Below are positions 16,801 to 25,777 of a stretch of 64,000 nt of DNA, piece after piece. The position numbers and the translations under genes are program-made. The DNA lies in assembly GCA_025354405.1 (NCBI GenBank), contig JANXMY010000082.1:38765-102764 (forward strand), in the 5' to 3' direction. The notes below the pieces were generated by a model. That model was not told the DNA's origin and did no database searches. It saw only the letters and a list, made by a program, of their open reading frames with translations. This stretch comes from Armatimonadota bacterium (GTDB lineage: Bacteria; Armatimonadota; Armatimonadia; Armatimonadales; Capsulimonadaceae). Each line of letters opens with the position of its first letter. The stretch's first letter is position 1.

Positions 16801-18945
16801 TTGCGAGATACACTGCCCGCCGTGAGAAATCCTATTTATAGTACTCGAAAAGCCATGGTTCCCCTGATTTTGCTGCTTCTGACCCTGATTTATTTCTGGC
16901 CGCAGTTCGTGGAAGGCCGCGTTTTGTATTGGGGCGATATCGGTCTGTATTTCACCCCGATGCAGGAGTTCCTGCGCGAAAATCTGCGGGCGGGGCGGCT
17001 GCCACTCTGGAATCCTCTGATCCTCTGCGGCACTCCCTATGTCGGAAACCCACAGACTTGGCCACTGTATCCGGTGACCGCCCTTCTGCCCTTTGTTTCT
17101 GCCGCGGCATTTCTCAATTTAACGATCGCCCTGCATGTCTGGCTGGCCGGGATGGGAACATATCTGTTCGCCCGGCGGGCAGTTTCGCTGGGGCGCGGCG
17201 CAGCATTTTTGTCCGCGCTGATTTTCATGTTCGGCGGGCAGCTAATTTCCAAGGAGCAGTTCCCCAACATGGTACAGGCGGCGGCCTGGCTGCCCTGGCT
17301 GATTTTGGGCCTTGACCGACTGCTGGACCGCCGCCGCCTCTCCGATGCCCTCTGGCTAGGCCTGGTGCTGGGCTTGCAGCTTCTGGCCGCCCATCCACAA
17401 ATGACCCTGCTGTCGCTCTATCTGGCGATCGGCTGGGGACTCTGGAAGCAAATGCCACGGCGCCATTGGCCCCGAATCTCCGGCCTCTTGATCTTAAGCG
17501 GCGCGGTTGCCATCGGACTATCGGCGGGGCAAATTTTGCCGACACTGGGGCTGTTTCACGATGCGTTTCGTCAGAAGCTGTCGTTTTTTATCGTCAATCG
17601 CTTCTTTCTACCAACAGACGAACTAAGCAACTTCGTTCTGCCAAGGCTGCATGGGCATCCTTTCTTCGGTACCTGGGCTGAACGCGGTAACTTCTGGGAG
17701 ACCTGCTGTTATGTCGGGTGGCTGCCCTGTCTTCTGGGACTCTGGGCCATAATCAGGGGCTGGCGTCGAGACGGCTCCAGCCCCGCGCGATTTCTTAGTA
17801 TTGTACTTGTTTTCGGCCTGTGGATGTCCCTCGGCGGTCAGGGCGGCCTCTATCGTCTGGCGTACACAGCACTCCCCGGCTTTCAGTCCTTTCATGATCC
17901 CGCTCGCTGCCTGCTCTGGGCTTGTTTCAGTCTGGCACTGCTTGCAGGGTACGGATGGCAAAAGCTGCCGATTCCTTTGCCGACTCTTAAGGCTACGACG
18001 CTTGTACTGCTTCTGGTGACCTTTGCTGACCTGACTCATTTTGGGCGGACTATCTATCCGCTGGTGAAGCTCACGGCACTTCCGAAGGCCCCGATTATTG
18101 CCGTAGTATCAGCCGACCCAGACATCAAATCGCACCAGGCACGAATTTTGGCTCCGACACCCGGCGTGTGGCTTCGCTTTACGAGCGTCAAAGATTACCG
18201 GCAGGACCTCCCGAATTATCAAGGGCTATGGGCCGATACGCTCACGCCGAACCTGATGATGCCCTACGGACTGCGAGACGCCTATGGCTACGAACCGGTC
18301 ACGCTTAAAAATGCGCAGCGGGCGGGTGGGTCCGCGGCTCAGGCATTTTATCCGCAGGCGCCGTTGCAGCAGCGCAATCAGGCGGCAGAGATGGCGGGAT
18401 TACTGGCAGCCAAGTACATCATAATTTGCCGTGTCAAATCGCCAGAGAAGACCATACCCGGCCTGGTTCCCGCACGGCGTGAACCAACTATCGCTCCACC
18501 CGGTGCGAAGTTGTCCGAGACGGCGTTTATCTATCTTTCGCGAAACAGTCACTGGCGACCTCGTGTTCACCTGGCGAGTGCCCCCACAGTTCCAGTCGTT
18601 ATCAGTGCGGATGAGCCCGACCGCGTCACCCTCAGTCCGGTGACAAGTGGGGATGACACACTCATTCTGGCTGACACACATGCTGCCGGCTGGACTGCAG
18701 CCATTGATGGGGTTCCGACGCAAATCGAAACCGTAGAAGGGTCATTGCGAAGAGTACGACTCCTAGGGAGCGGGCCTCACCGCGTCGTGTTCGCCTACCG
18801 CCCTGTCCTTTTTCTTTTGGGCCTGTACGTATCTCTGCTCACGGTCCTGAGCCTGTTTGCAGCACTAGCTTACGCAGTCGCAAGAAATATCCAGAGTGCA
18901 GGAGGAATATGGAGACATGATGTGGAACAAAGACGAAATTCATAA
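16801..18945 (+). CDS. YfhO-like polytopic membrane protein
   Basis: A 714-residue protein with about 11-12 hydrophobic helices in the first 450 residues and a soluble C-terminal part ending in one more helix (about residues 665-690). The first loop LYWGDIGLYFTPMQEFLREN, then LPLWNPLILCGTPYVGNPQT, resembles YfhO and related GT-C-like membrane proteins implicated in glycosyl transfer to envelope polymers. The start is uncertain: TTG 16801, GTG 16822 and ATG 16855 are all in frame and none has a good ribosome site. It is divergent from the phosphorylase gene with only 15 bp between. Confidence 0.78.
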   Translation: MRDTLPAVRNPIYSTRKAMVPLILLLLTLIYFWPQFVEGRVLYWGDIGLYFTPMQEFLRENLRAGRLPLWNPLILCGTPYVGNPQTWPLYPVTALLPFVSAAAFLNLTIALHVWLAGMGTYLFARRAVSLGRGAAFLSALIFMFGGQLISKEQFPNMVQAAAWLPWLILGLDRLLDRRRLSDALWLGLVLGLQLLAAHPQMTLLSLYLAIGWGLWKQMPRRHWPRISGLLILSGAVAIGLSAGQILPTLGLFHDAFRQKLSFFIVNRFFLPTDELSNFVLPRLHGHPFFGTWAERGNFWETCCYVGWLPCLLGLWAIIRGWRRDGSSPARFLSIVLVFGLWMSLGGQGGLYRLAYTALPGFQSFHDPARCLLWACFSLALLAGYGWQKLPIPLPTLKATTLVLLLVTFADLTHFGRTIYPLVKLTALPKAPIIAVVSADPDIKSHQARILAPTPGVWLRFTSVKDYRQDLPNYQGLWADTLTPNLMMPYGLRDAYGYEPVTLKNAQRAGGSAAQAFYPQAPLQQRNQAAEMAGLLAAKYIIICRVKSPEKTIPGLVPARREPTIAPPGAKLSETAFIYLSRNSHWRPRVHLASAPTVPVVISADEPDRVTLSPVTSGDDTLILADTHAAGWTAAIDGVPTQIETVEGSLRRVRLLGSGPHRVVFAYRPVLFLLGLYVSLLTVLSLFAALAYAVARNIQSAGGIWRHDVEQRRNS

Positions 18946-18972
18946 GTCGTCAGATTTAGAGGGAGCAAGGCA

Positions 18973-19299
18973 ATGGCGGAACTGCACATTTCCTCCCAGA
19001 TATGCGCCGGAGTGCCGACAGTCACCCTCTCGGGCGATTTCGATTCTTGCAGTGCGCCTCGCGTACGGGTTTTGCTGGAAACGTTGACGGCGGGTCCTAA
19101 CGCCTGCGTACGCATTCATCTGGCTGGCCTGGAGTATATCGACAGCACTGGTCTCGGCGTTCTAGTCGCGGCACTGAAGCAGGTGACAGATCAGTCCGGA
19201 CGATTGGAGCTGATCGGGCCAACACCCGCGGTGCTGCGCATCCTGCACATTACTGGCCTGGACAAGATATTTTCGATCTCAGCCGAGCCTTCAGCCTAA
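18973..19299 (+). CDS. STAS-domain anti-sigma factor antagonist
   Basis: A 108-residue single STAS domain protein of the SpoIIAA/RsbV type. VTLSGDFDSCSAPRVRVLL and LAGLEYIDSTGLGVLVAAL are family segments; the Ser in YIDSTGLG is the site phosphorylated by partner kinases in this family. GAGGGAGCAAGGCA precedes the ATG. The partner anti-sigma kinase and sigma factor are not nearby. It is directly upstream of the liv genes, 60 bp before the livJ start. Confidence 0.92.
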   Translation: MAELHISSQICAGVPTVTLSGDFDSCSAPRVRVLLETLTAGPNACVRIHLAGLEYIDSTGLGVLVAALKQVTDQSGRLELIGPTPAVLRILHITGLDKIFSISAEPSA

Positions 19300-19359
19300 G
19301 CAATGCTGCCCTATTCTCTCGATTTTTCATGCGACCCTACCCTAGAGGAAACACTCTTT

Positions 19360-20589
19360 ATGCGATTTAACCGCGCTTCCACGCGCCAACTTTGCGGCCT
19401 TTTTTCGGCTGCAGCTTTTGCTCTGACCTTTTCCGGCTGTGCCAATAAAACTGTCGGTACCAGCCCGGGCGGGGACGGTTCTTCTGCCTCCAGCCCTATC
19501 GTCATTGGCGAGTTTGCATCCATGACCGGCGCACAGGCAACTTTCGGCTCCTCTACCGACAAAGGGGTTCAGCTAGCCGCCGCCGAGATCAACAAAGCGG
19601 GCGGAATCGACGGGCATCAAGTTGCGATCCATCTGGAAAATGACGAGGGCCAGCCCGATGCTGCCGCAACTGGTGTTAAGAAACTGATCACCGAAGACAA
19701 AGCAATTGCGATTCTCGGGGAAGTAGCATCGAAGAATTCCATCGCCGCCGCTCCGTTTTGCAACTCCAACAGGGTTCCGATGATCTCACCGTCATCCACG
19801 AACCCCAAAGTAACGCAGACCGGCCCTTACATCTTCCGCGTCTGCTTCATCGACCCCTTCCAGGGAACGGTTGCAGCCAAGTTTGTGACGGGAACGCTGA
19901 AAGCAAAAACCGCCGCCATTCTCTACGACAAGACAAGTGACTATAGTAATGGCCTGCAGGACTTTTTCCAGAAGGCATTTGTCGCCCAGGGAGGCAAAGT
20001 GCTACTTGTTCGCACTTACCAGGCCGGTGACCCGGACTTTCGTTCGTCGCTGACCACGATCAAAGCCGCTAACCCCGACATACTCTACGTTCCCGGTTAC
20101 TACAATGAAGTGGGAACCATTGCGCGGCAGGCGCGGCAGCTCGGAATCACAGCCCCACTGGTCGGCGGCGATGGCTGGGAGTCTCCCAAACTAATCGAAG
20201 GTGCAGGCGGCCCGGGCGGCGCGCTGGAAGGGTGTTATTTCACCGACCACAGCGCACTCGACGAGAGAGATCCGGTCGTCAAAAAGTTTGTGGAGTCCTA
20301 TAAAGCCGCAAATGGCGGTCAGTCACCAGATGCTTTGACCGGACAGGGATATGACGCCGCCGGGGTGCTCTTTGCCGCAATTAAAGCGGCGGGTAAGCCG
20401 GACGGCGGCGATTACAACTCCGATGCCTTCCGGGCCAAGCTCCGTGATGCCATTGCCGCCACGGCAGGCTACAAGGGCGCGACGGGCGACATCACCCTGG
20501 ATGCCGATCGGAATGCCAAAAAAGCCGCCGTCGTGCTGCAGATCAAGGGCAGCAATTACAAAAATGTAATTGCGACGTTCCAGCCATAA
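19360..20589 (+). CDS. livJ: Branched-chain amino acid-type ABC substrate-binding lipoprotein
   Basis: A 409-residue periplasmic-binding protein of the LivJ/AmiC class. ATG 19360 is chosen: GAGGA lies 10 bp upstream and the product starts with a lipoprotein signal (LFSAAAFALTFSGC). The upstream in-frame ATG at 19303 is not supported. Features: IVIGEFASMTGAQATFGSST, GVQLAAAEINKAGGIDGHQV, SKNSIAAAPFCNSNRVPMIS and DILYVPGYYNEVGTIARQAR. Ligand could be an amino acid, amide or urea-like molecule. First gene of a liv set with permeases following. Confidence 0.92.
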   Translation: MRFNRASTRQLCGLFSAAAFALTFSGCANKTVGTSPGGDGSSASSPIVIGEFASMTGAQATFGSSTDKGVQLAAAEINKAGGIDGHQVAIHLENDEGQPDAAATGVKKLITEDKAIAILGEVASKNSIAAAPFCNSNRVPMISPSSTNPKVTQTGPYIFRVCFIDPFQGTVAAKFVTGTLKAKTAAILYDKTSDYSNGLQDFFQKAFVAQGGKVLLVRTYQAGDPDFRSSLTTIKAANPDILYVPGYYNEVGTIARQARQLGITAPLVGGDGWESPKLIEGAGGPGGALEGCYFTDHSALDERDPVVKKFVESYKAANGGQSPDALTGQGYDAAGVLFAAIKAAGKPDGGDYNSDAFRAKLRDAIAATAGYKGATGDITLDADRNAKKAAVVLQIKGSNYKNVIATFQP

Positions 20590-20593
20590 GCTT

Positions 20594-21703
20594 ATGCACG
20601 ATCTTCCGCAGCAAATACTGATCGGCCTTCAGCTCGGCAGCATCTATGCCCTGATCGCCCTGGGCTACACCATGGTCTACGGCGTCCTCAAGCTGATAAA
20701 CTTCGCCCATGGTGATGTCTACATGGTAGGAGCGTATGCGGGCATCGGCGCGGCCTGGCTGCTGGGCACCTGGCTGCCTTCGGTGGTACATTTACCCCCT
20801 CTTATCCCCTCCCCGCTCGGGGCGGTGCTGGTGCTGCTGGCCTCAATGGTGATCTGCGGCCTGCTGGGGCTGATCATTGAACAGGCTGCCTACAGGCCCC
20901 TGCGGACACGTGCCTGGATCGCTCCGGCCCTGTTTCTGGGGGCAGCGGTCGGCTATGTCGCCTATGGAATCGCGACCAATGCGAATCGCACTCCCGTTTC
21001 GGCGATCATTATTGGGATCGTCGCCTGGGCCGGGCTGGCCGCGCTGCTTTATACAACGCAGCGTAGGCGCAGCCCCGGCAGCGGATCACGATTGACCGCA
21101 CTGATTACGGCAATCGGAGTCTCGCTCTTTCTTGAGAACTTTGGCGTCCTGCCGCAGATATTTTCTTCCGACCCGCGGTTCTTTCCCAACGATCCGCCGA
21201 TTGCCCGCCTCGCGCCAAATGTCGAGACCGGGCTAATTTTCACCGTATCCCTGGTACTGATGATCGCGCTGACCTATATTGTCACGCGGACACGCATCGG
21301 GAAAGCAATCCGGGCCGTCTCGTTCGACTCCGATGCCGCCGCCCTGATGGGGATCAATACCGACCGCGTAATCGCATTTACCTTCGCCCTTGGCGCAGCA
21401 CTCGCTGGCGCAGCGGGAGTTCTGGTCTTTGGCCTCCAGCACACCAAATTTGATCCGTATGTCGGCATTCTTTATGGATTGAAAGCCTTCGTTGCCGCCG
21501 TGCTCGGCGGGATCGGCAACATCCCCGGTGCGGTACTGGGTGGCTTGATCATGGGGCTCGCCGAAACGCTGGTCGTGGCCTATGGCCCAAACATCGGAAT
21601 TGACAGCACCTATCGCGACGCCGTCGCTTTCTTCCTGCTGATTTTAATCCTCTTGTTTCGCCCGGCAGGCTTGCTGGGGAAATTTGCCCCGGAGAAAGTG
21701 TAG
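20594..21703 (+). CDS. livH: Branched-chain amino acid-type ABC permease LivH, with extra insert
   Basis: A 369-residue inner-membrane permease. Starts at ATG 20594, 4 bp after the livJ stop. N-terminus IGLQLGSIYALIALGYTMVYGVLK (core SIYALIALGYTMVYG) and NFAHGDVYMVGAY, then SRLTALITAIGVSLFLENFG, are LivH hallmarks. It is about 60 residues longer than E. coli LivH because of an insert at about residues 105-164, between AYRPLR and the ALITAIG helix, containing two additional hydrophobic segments and a basic loop (TQRRRSPGSG). Ligand unknown. Confidence 0.92.
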   Translation: MHDLPQQILIGLQLGSIYALIALGYTMVYGVLKLINFAHGDVYMVGAYAGIGAAWLLGTWLPSVVHLPPLIPSPLGAVLVLLASMVICGLLGLIIEQAAYRPLRTRAWIAPALFLGAAVGYVAYGIATNANRTPVSAIIIGIVAWAGLAALLYTTQRRRSPGSGSRLTALITAIGVSLFLENFGVLPQIFSSDPRFFPNDPPIARLAPNVETGLIFTVSLVLMIALTYIVTRTRIGKAIRAVSFDSDAAALMGINTDRVIAFTFALGAALAGAAGVLVFGLQHTKFDPYVGILYGLKAFVAAVLGGIGNIPGAVLGGLIMGLAETLVVAYGPNIGIDSTYRDAVAFFLLILILLFRPAGLLGKFAPEKV

Positions 21704-21714
21704 GAAATCCACTG

Positions 21715-22791
21715 ATGCCTCTCTGGAAACGATTTGGCGGCATTGCTCTGGTTTTCGGCTTGCTTCTTCTGCTGGATCATCTGCTGTATGGACCAAGCCG
21801 CGTGGCCCATGATCAATACAAAGAAGATGTTCTGATCCGGTGCGGTCTGGCGATCATTCTTGCGGTCTCGCTGAATATTGTCAATGGTTTCACTGGACAA
21901 TTTTCGCTGGGGCATATTGGGTTTTACATGGTGGGGGCATACGTGGGTGCAGCCCTATCTACCTATGGACACACACATCTATTTCCGCAGCTGCCAACTG
22001 ATGGTTCCCCGGTTGGCCTTTGGACCAGTGCATTACCCATTCTGGCGGTAAGCCTGGCAGGAGGATTAGCGGCTGCCGCCATCGGCTTTCTGGTGGGGCT
22101 GCCCTCGCTGCGCCTGCGCGGAGACTACCTGGCGATCATCACGCTTGGCTTCGCACAGATTATTCTCGTTATTGTCCGCAATATCAAAGCGGTCGACGGG
22201 GCAACTTCTTTCACCGGACTACCGGTCGCCAGTCAGGACCAGGCGCTGGCGCATGTTGCGACGCCCCATCTCACAAGCCTGTTTTGGGTTTTTCTAGTCG
22301 CGGCCCTCGTCATCTGGGTGGCTTACAGCCTGCGCTTTTCAGTACACGGACTGGCATTTCTTGCCGTGCGCGAAGACGAGATTGCCGCTGAAGCGATGGG
22401 TATCAATACCACGCGCTATAAAGTGCTGGCCTTCGTGCTCAGTGCCTTCTTTACGGGGATCGCGGGAGCGCTGTTCGCCCACTACCAATCGTCACTTTCC
22501 AATGAATCGTTTCGCTTTGAACGGTCTATCGATGTCGTAGTGATGGTCGTGCTGGGCGGCCTCGGAAGCATCAGCGGCGTCACCATCGCGGCGGTGCTGC
22601 TGACTATACTGCCCGAAGCTCTGCGTCCCATCGCTCAGTATCGCCTGGTGGTCTACCCCCTGCTGCTGGTGATCCTCATGCTGACCCGGCCTCAGGGCAT
22701 CTTCGGGCGTGAAGAGGTTTCCCGCGCCTGGCTGCGCGGTCAGCTGACTTCGATCGCCGGCTGGTTCAGCCGTCGCCCGGACCGGGTATAG
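21715..22791 (+). CDS. livM: Branched-chain amino acid-type ABC permease LivM
   Basis: A 358-residue permease. LAIILAVSLNIVNGFTGQFS, LPSLRLRGDYLAIITLGFAQ and LAVREDEIAAEAMGINTTRY are the LivM signatures, the last being the EAA-type contact with the ATPase. Follows livH by 11 bp. No livG or livF ATPase gene follows; the next gene is unrelated, so the ATPases must be encoded elsewhere. Confidence 0.93.
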   Translation: MPLWKRFGGIALVFGLLLLLDHLLYGPSRVAHDQYKEDVLIRCGLAIILAVSLNIVNGFTGQFSLGHIGFYMVGAYVGAALSTYGHTHLFPQLPTDGSPVGLWTSALPILAVSLAGGLAAAAIGFLVGLPSLRLRGDYLAIITLGFAQIILVIVRNIKAVDGATSFTGLPVASQDQALAHVATPHLTSLFWVFLVAALVIWVAYSLRFSVHGLAFLAVREDEIAAEAMGINTTRYKVLAFVLSAFFTGIAGALFAHYQSSLSNESFRFERSIDVVVMVVLGGLGSISGVTIAAVLLTILPEALRPIAQYRLVVYPLLLVILMLTRPQGIFGREEVSRAWLRGQLTSIAGWFSRRPDRV

Positions 22792-22815
22792 AACGGGGAA
22801 CATAAGGAGAAAATT

Positions 22816-23187
22816 ATGCCAACACGAGAAATACCTCGCTCTGAGTGGAAAACCTATTTTGATGATTTTAGCCGGACACGCCAGAACGAAAAAGTGACAG
22901 TCGAACTGATCTTCGACCCTCAGGCTGACCCGGAATTTGCTCTCGAGCGGCTGCCGCTCGTTGGTATCTCCTACGCCGAAAAAGGCAGCGAGGCCGGGAC
23001 AATTGAGATTATGGTCGGCGGAGAGACCACTGACTCACTGACCCACAACGTAACAAATCCTGTCCATGTCTATCATAAAAACGCTGCGGGCCTGATCAGC
23101 GAAGAGATCAACCAGGACGAAATTCTGGAGTTTACATCTTCCGACGATCCGCGTATCACCTATCTGCGTTTTGCGCGGCCTGAGTAA
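22816..23187 (+). CDS. DUF5335-family protein
   Basis: A 123-residue protein beginning PTREIPRSEWKTYFDDFSR, the opening of DUF5335 proteins. These are small, soluble and of unknown function. The rest is predicted beta-rich and acidic (VTVELIFDPQADPEF, GTIEIMVGG). AAGGAG precedes the ATG by 8 bp. It follows livM by 24 bp and may be co-transcribed. Confidence 0.78.
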   Translation: MPTREIPRSEWKTYFDDFSRTRQNEKVTVELIFDPQADPEFALERLPLVGISYAEKGSEAGTIEIMVGGETTDSLTHNVTNPVHVYHKNAAGLISEEINQDEILEFTSSDDPRITYLRFARPE

Positions 23188-23198
23188 GTAACCATTCT

Positions 23199-24809
23199 AT
23201 GGCGATCTCTTCACTCCGCGCTTCTGCGCTCATCGCGCTGCTGAGCCTGTGTGTCTCTAAGGCACAGGCTCAGCTTCTTCCCACGCCACCGGCGGCTGGC
23301 GAGATGGCATTTGCCGCGGGGAACTGGGAATCAGCCCAAAAGTTTTACTCCGCCGCTGTTGAAGCAGCACCCGAAGCACTGGCCCCGCGCCTGGGTCTGA
23401 TACGGACCCTGATGCGGCAGGATAACTGGCCGGAGGTGCTCACAGAGGCACAGGCCGCCACGCTTAAGTTCCCTGCTTGTGCCGACTCCCACGGGCTGCT
23501 CGCGCTGGCATTAATTCGGGCCGGCTGGTCCGGGGAGTATGTCAAAGAAGCCGCACAATCCCTTGCCCTCGATGCAAACAATTTCTGGGGACTGCTTGCG
23601 ACCGGCCGGGCCGCCGAGTGGGAAGGCGACTACAAAGCTGCGCATTGTTGTTTTTGGCGTGCCTCGGAGACGCATCCGGAGTGGCCCGAAGGCTGGGGAC
23701 AGCTGCTGGTTCTCGAGGACGACACACTTACCCCGAAGGAGGCGATACAGATCGCCTCGATCTATCTCAAACTTGACCCGCATGGCCATCCACACCGTGA
23801 AATCGTCGAGAATGCCCGTGATATCACTGAAAACGTCGCAGCCTATCAAACAGTTTTCAGCGAGAACAAAACCTTTCAGCGTATTCACTCACCCGGCACG
23901 GCAGGGACTGAAACCCTCCAGTCCAGCACCATGGCAGTCGACTTCCTGGGAGATTTCGCAATATTTCCAGTGACGATCAACGGTCAGCCCTTCCGCCTTT
24001 TATTCGACACAGGGGGTGGGAGTGATATTCTACTCTATTGGAACTCCGCCAAACGCCTGCACCTCCGTAGCCTTGCCCATACCCACATTCGCGGCGTCGG
24101 CGGTTCAGAAAAATCAGACGTGCTCAAGGCGGAATCGATGGAAATCGCCGGCATTCCATTTCGATCCATTAAAATCGTGACCGCCGAGACAATGGTTGAG
24201 AAGACGGATGGGATATTTGGCGGGAATATCTTGAATGACTCCGTCGTTACTTTGGACTTTGAGAAAAAAACTGCACTTCTGATGAATGGGGCAAACGCGC
24301 GGGCCCCGGCCCCGCTTTCCGGTGACAAAAGTATCACTCTGCCTTTCCACTACTATCATGGATGTCTCTATATTCAAGCGGCTGTCAATGGGCGGCCCCT
24401 CTGGGCCCTGCTCGATACGGGAGCGTTTCGGTCCACCCTCTCCCTGCGGCTCGCACGTGAGCAGCTCAAGGGGATGCCAAAAGAAGATGTCCAGACTGGA
24501 ACTTTCAGAGGCAAGCGTGGGGTTGGCAATAGTGATGACAGCATGCAGTATGTCGTTTCCCGCTACGAATCGCAGATCCAGCTCAGTCAGAACCCACCGG
24601 TATACATTCCCATCGACACCGCAGGAACATCCGATCTAGACCGACAGATCAGCCCGTCAGCGCAGACCGATTTCGAAATCAGCCTGTGGTTGGGTATGTC
24701 CAGCTTTACCTACGCACGCCGTATCACGTTTGATTATCCTCGGCACCAGCTGATATTCGAGTATAAAGATCCGGATTTAACCTCTCCAGCTCGGCCGGCA
24801 AAAAAGTGA
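23199..24809 (+). CDS. Exported TPR protein with two retropepsin-like domains
   Basis: A 536-residue protein. A signal peptide (ALIALLSLCVSKAQAQ) is followed by a TPR-like region (about 35-215) and then two aspartyl-protease-like halves: the first with FRLLFDTGGGSDIL near residue 268, the second with PLWALLDTGAFRSTLSL near residue 403. Each has a DTG motif, so a single chain could form a pepsin-like site, or each may dimerise like retropepsins. Probably periplasmic or surface. It follows the DUF5335 gene by 11 bp and overlaps ftcD by 4 bp. Substrate unknown. Confidence 0.85.
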   Translation: MAISSLRASALIALLSLCVSKAQAQLLPTPPAAGEMAFAAGNWESAQKFYSAAVEAAPEALAPRLGLIRTLMRQDNWPEVLTEAQAATLKFPACADSHGLLALALIRAGWSGEYVKEAAQSLALDANNFWGLLATGRAAEWEGDYKAAHCCFWRASETHPEWPEGWGQLLVLEDDTLTPKEAIQIASIYLKLDPHGHPHREIVENARDITENVAAYQTVFSENKTFQRIHSPGTAGTETLQSSTMAVDFLGDFAIFPVTINGQPFRLLFDTGGGSDILLYWNSAKRLHLRSLAHTHIRGVGGSEKSDVLKAESMEIAGIPFRSIKIVTAETMVEKTDGIFGGNILNDSVVTLDFEKKTALLMNGANARAPAPLSGDKSITLPFHYYHGCLYIQAAVNGRPLWALLDTGAFRSTLSLRLAREQLKGMPKEDVQTGTFRGKRGVGNSDDSMQYVVSRYESQIQLSQNPPVYIPIDTAGTSDLDRQISPSAQTDFEISLWLGMSSFTYARRITFDYPRHQLIFEYKDPDLTSPARPAKK

Positions 24810-25669
24810 CTCCACAGATTCAATGCATACCTAACTTCAGCGAGGGCCGAGACACGGTCATCATCACCGCAATCGTTGATGCCGTGCGCCAAACGCCCGG
24901 GGTAAGATTAGCCGATTGGAGCGCAGATGCCGACCACCACCGGCTCGTCGTGACATTCGTCGGCCCCCCGGAGCCGGTACGGAACGCCGCCCTCGCCGCC
25001 GCCGAGGCCGCCATTCGCTTCATCGACCTGCGGCAACACCGCGGCGTTCATCCGCGACACGGGGCTTTAGATGTGCTGCCCTTTGTTCCACTCACCAATA
25101 TTTCCCTTGAAGAATGTGCCGTTCTCGCCCGTGAAGTGGGCCGGGAGCTGGCGGAACGCCACGACTTGCCGGTGTTTCTCTATGAGGCTGCAGCAGCCGA
25201 GGCCCCCTCACTGCCATTTGTACGTAAACATATTTTCGACACACTCACGCCGGACTACGGCCCAATAAGCCCGCACCCCACCGCCGGAGCCGCGATTGTC
25301 GGGGCACGCAGCCCCTTGATCGCATACAACATCAACCTCGCAGCGGAAGATATTCAGGTGTCGCGTCTCATTGCCCGCGAGCTGCGCACTCTCCCGCACC
25401 TACCCGGCATCCGAGCGTTGGGCTTCGCACTTCCCTCGCGCGGTCTGACCCAGGTATCGATGAATATCACGCGCCCCGCCCAAACGCCTCTAGTGGCACT
25501 CTTCGAGCATGTCTCGCGCCGCGCCGCTGAGTTAGGAACTGCTGTGGTCGAGAGCGAAGTGATCGGGGCTTTGCCCGGCCCGTCGAGCTTTGGCGTGGTC
25601 CGGGATGCCCTGAAATCAACTGGCCTGAAGCCGGGCCAAATCCTGCTGGAGAGTTGGCCGCCCGAGTAA
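24806..25669 (+). CDS. ftcD: Glutamate formimidoyltransferase
   Basis: A 287-residue enzyme transferring the formimino group from N-formiminoglutamate to tetrahydrofolate in histidine degradation. IQCIPNFSEGRD at the N-terminus, RQHRGVHPRHGALDVLPFVP and RELPTLPH-like LRTLPHLPGIRALG are family motifs. Only the transferase domain is present, without the cyclodeaminase domain found in animals. GTG start overlaps the preceding stop (GTGA). No other hut genes are nearby. Confidence 0.93.
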   Translation: MTPQIQCIPNFSEGRDTVIITAIVDAVRQTPGVRLADWSADADHHRLVVTFVGPPEPVRNAALAAAEAAIRFIDLRQHRGVHPRHGALDVLPFVPLTNISLEECAVLAREVGRELAERHDLPVFLYEAAAAEAPSLPFVRKHIFDTLTPDYGPISPHPTAGAAIVGARSPLIAYNINLAAEDIQVSRLIARELRTLPHLPGIRALGFALPSRGLTQVSMNITRPAQTPLVALFEHVSRRAAELGTAVVESEVIGALPGPSSFGVVRDALKSTGLKPGQILLESWPPE

Positions 25670-25694
25670 TTCCTTTCCCTAGTAAATATACTGG

Positions 25695-25723
25695 TTGACA
25701 GTCAGGCGTGTTTGTGCTAAGAT
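25695..25723 (+). promoter_or_regulatory. Promoter of the second PEP-CTERM-like gene
   Basis: TTGACA (25695-25700), a 17-bp spacer and TAAGAT (25718-25723), 55 bp before the chosen start codon. Confidence 0.7.
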
Positions 25724-25777
25724 AGGCAAGTTCTACCAAATCTATCAGTTCTACTGTTACCACAAAGGATGGACGAC

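Noticed and set aside
25703..25717. Sigma-54 promoter before the second PEP-CTERM-like gene
   Set aside because: GG and GC are 9 nt apart instead of 10, and a good TTGACA-17-TAAGAT promoter overlaps the site.
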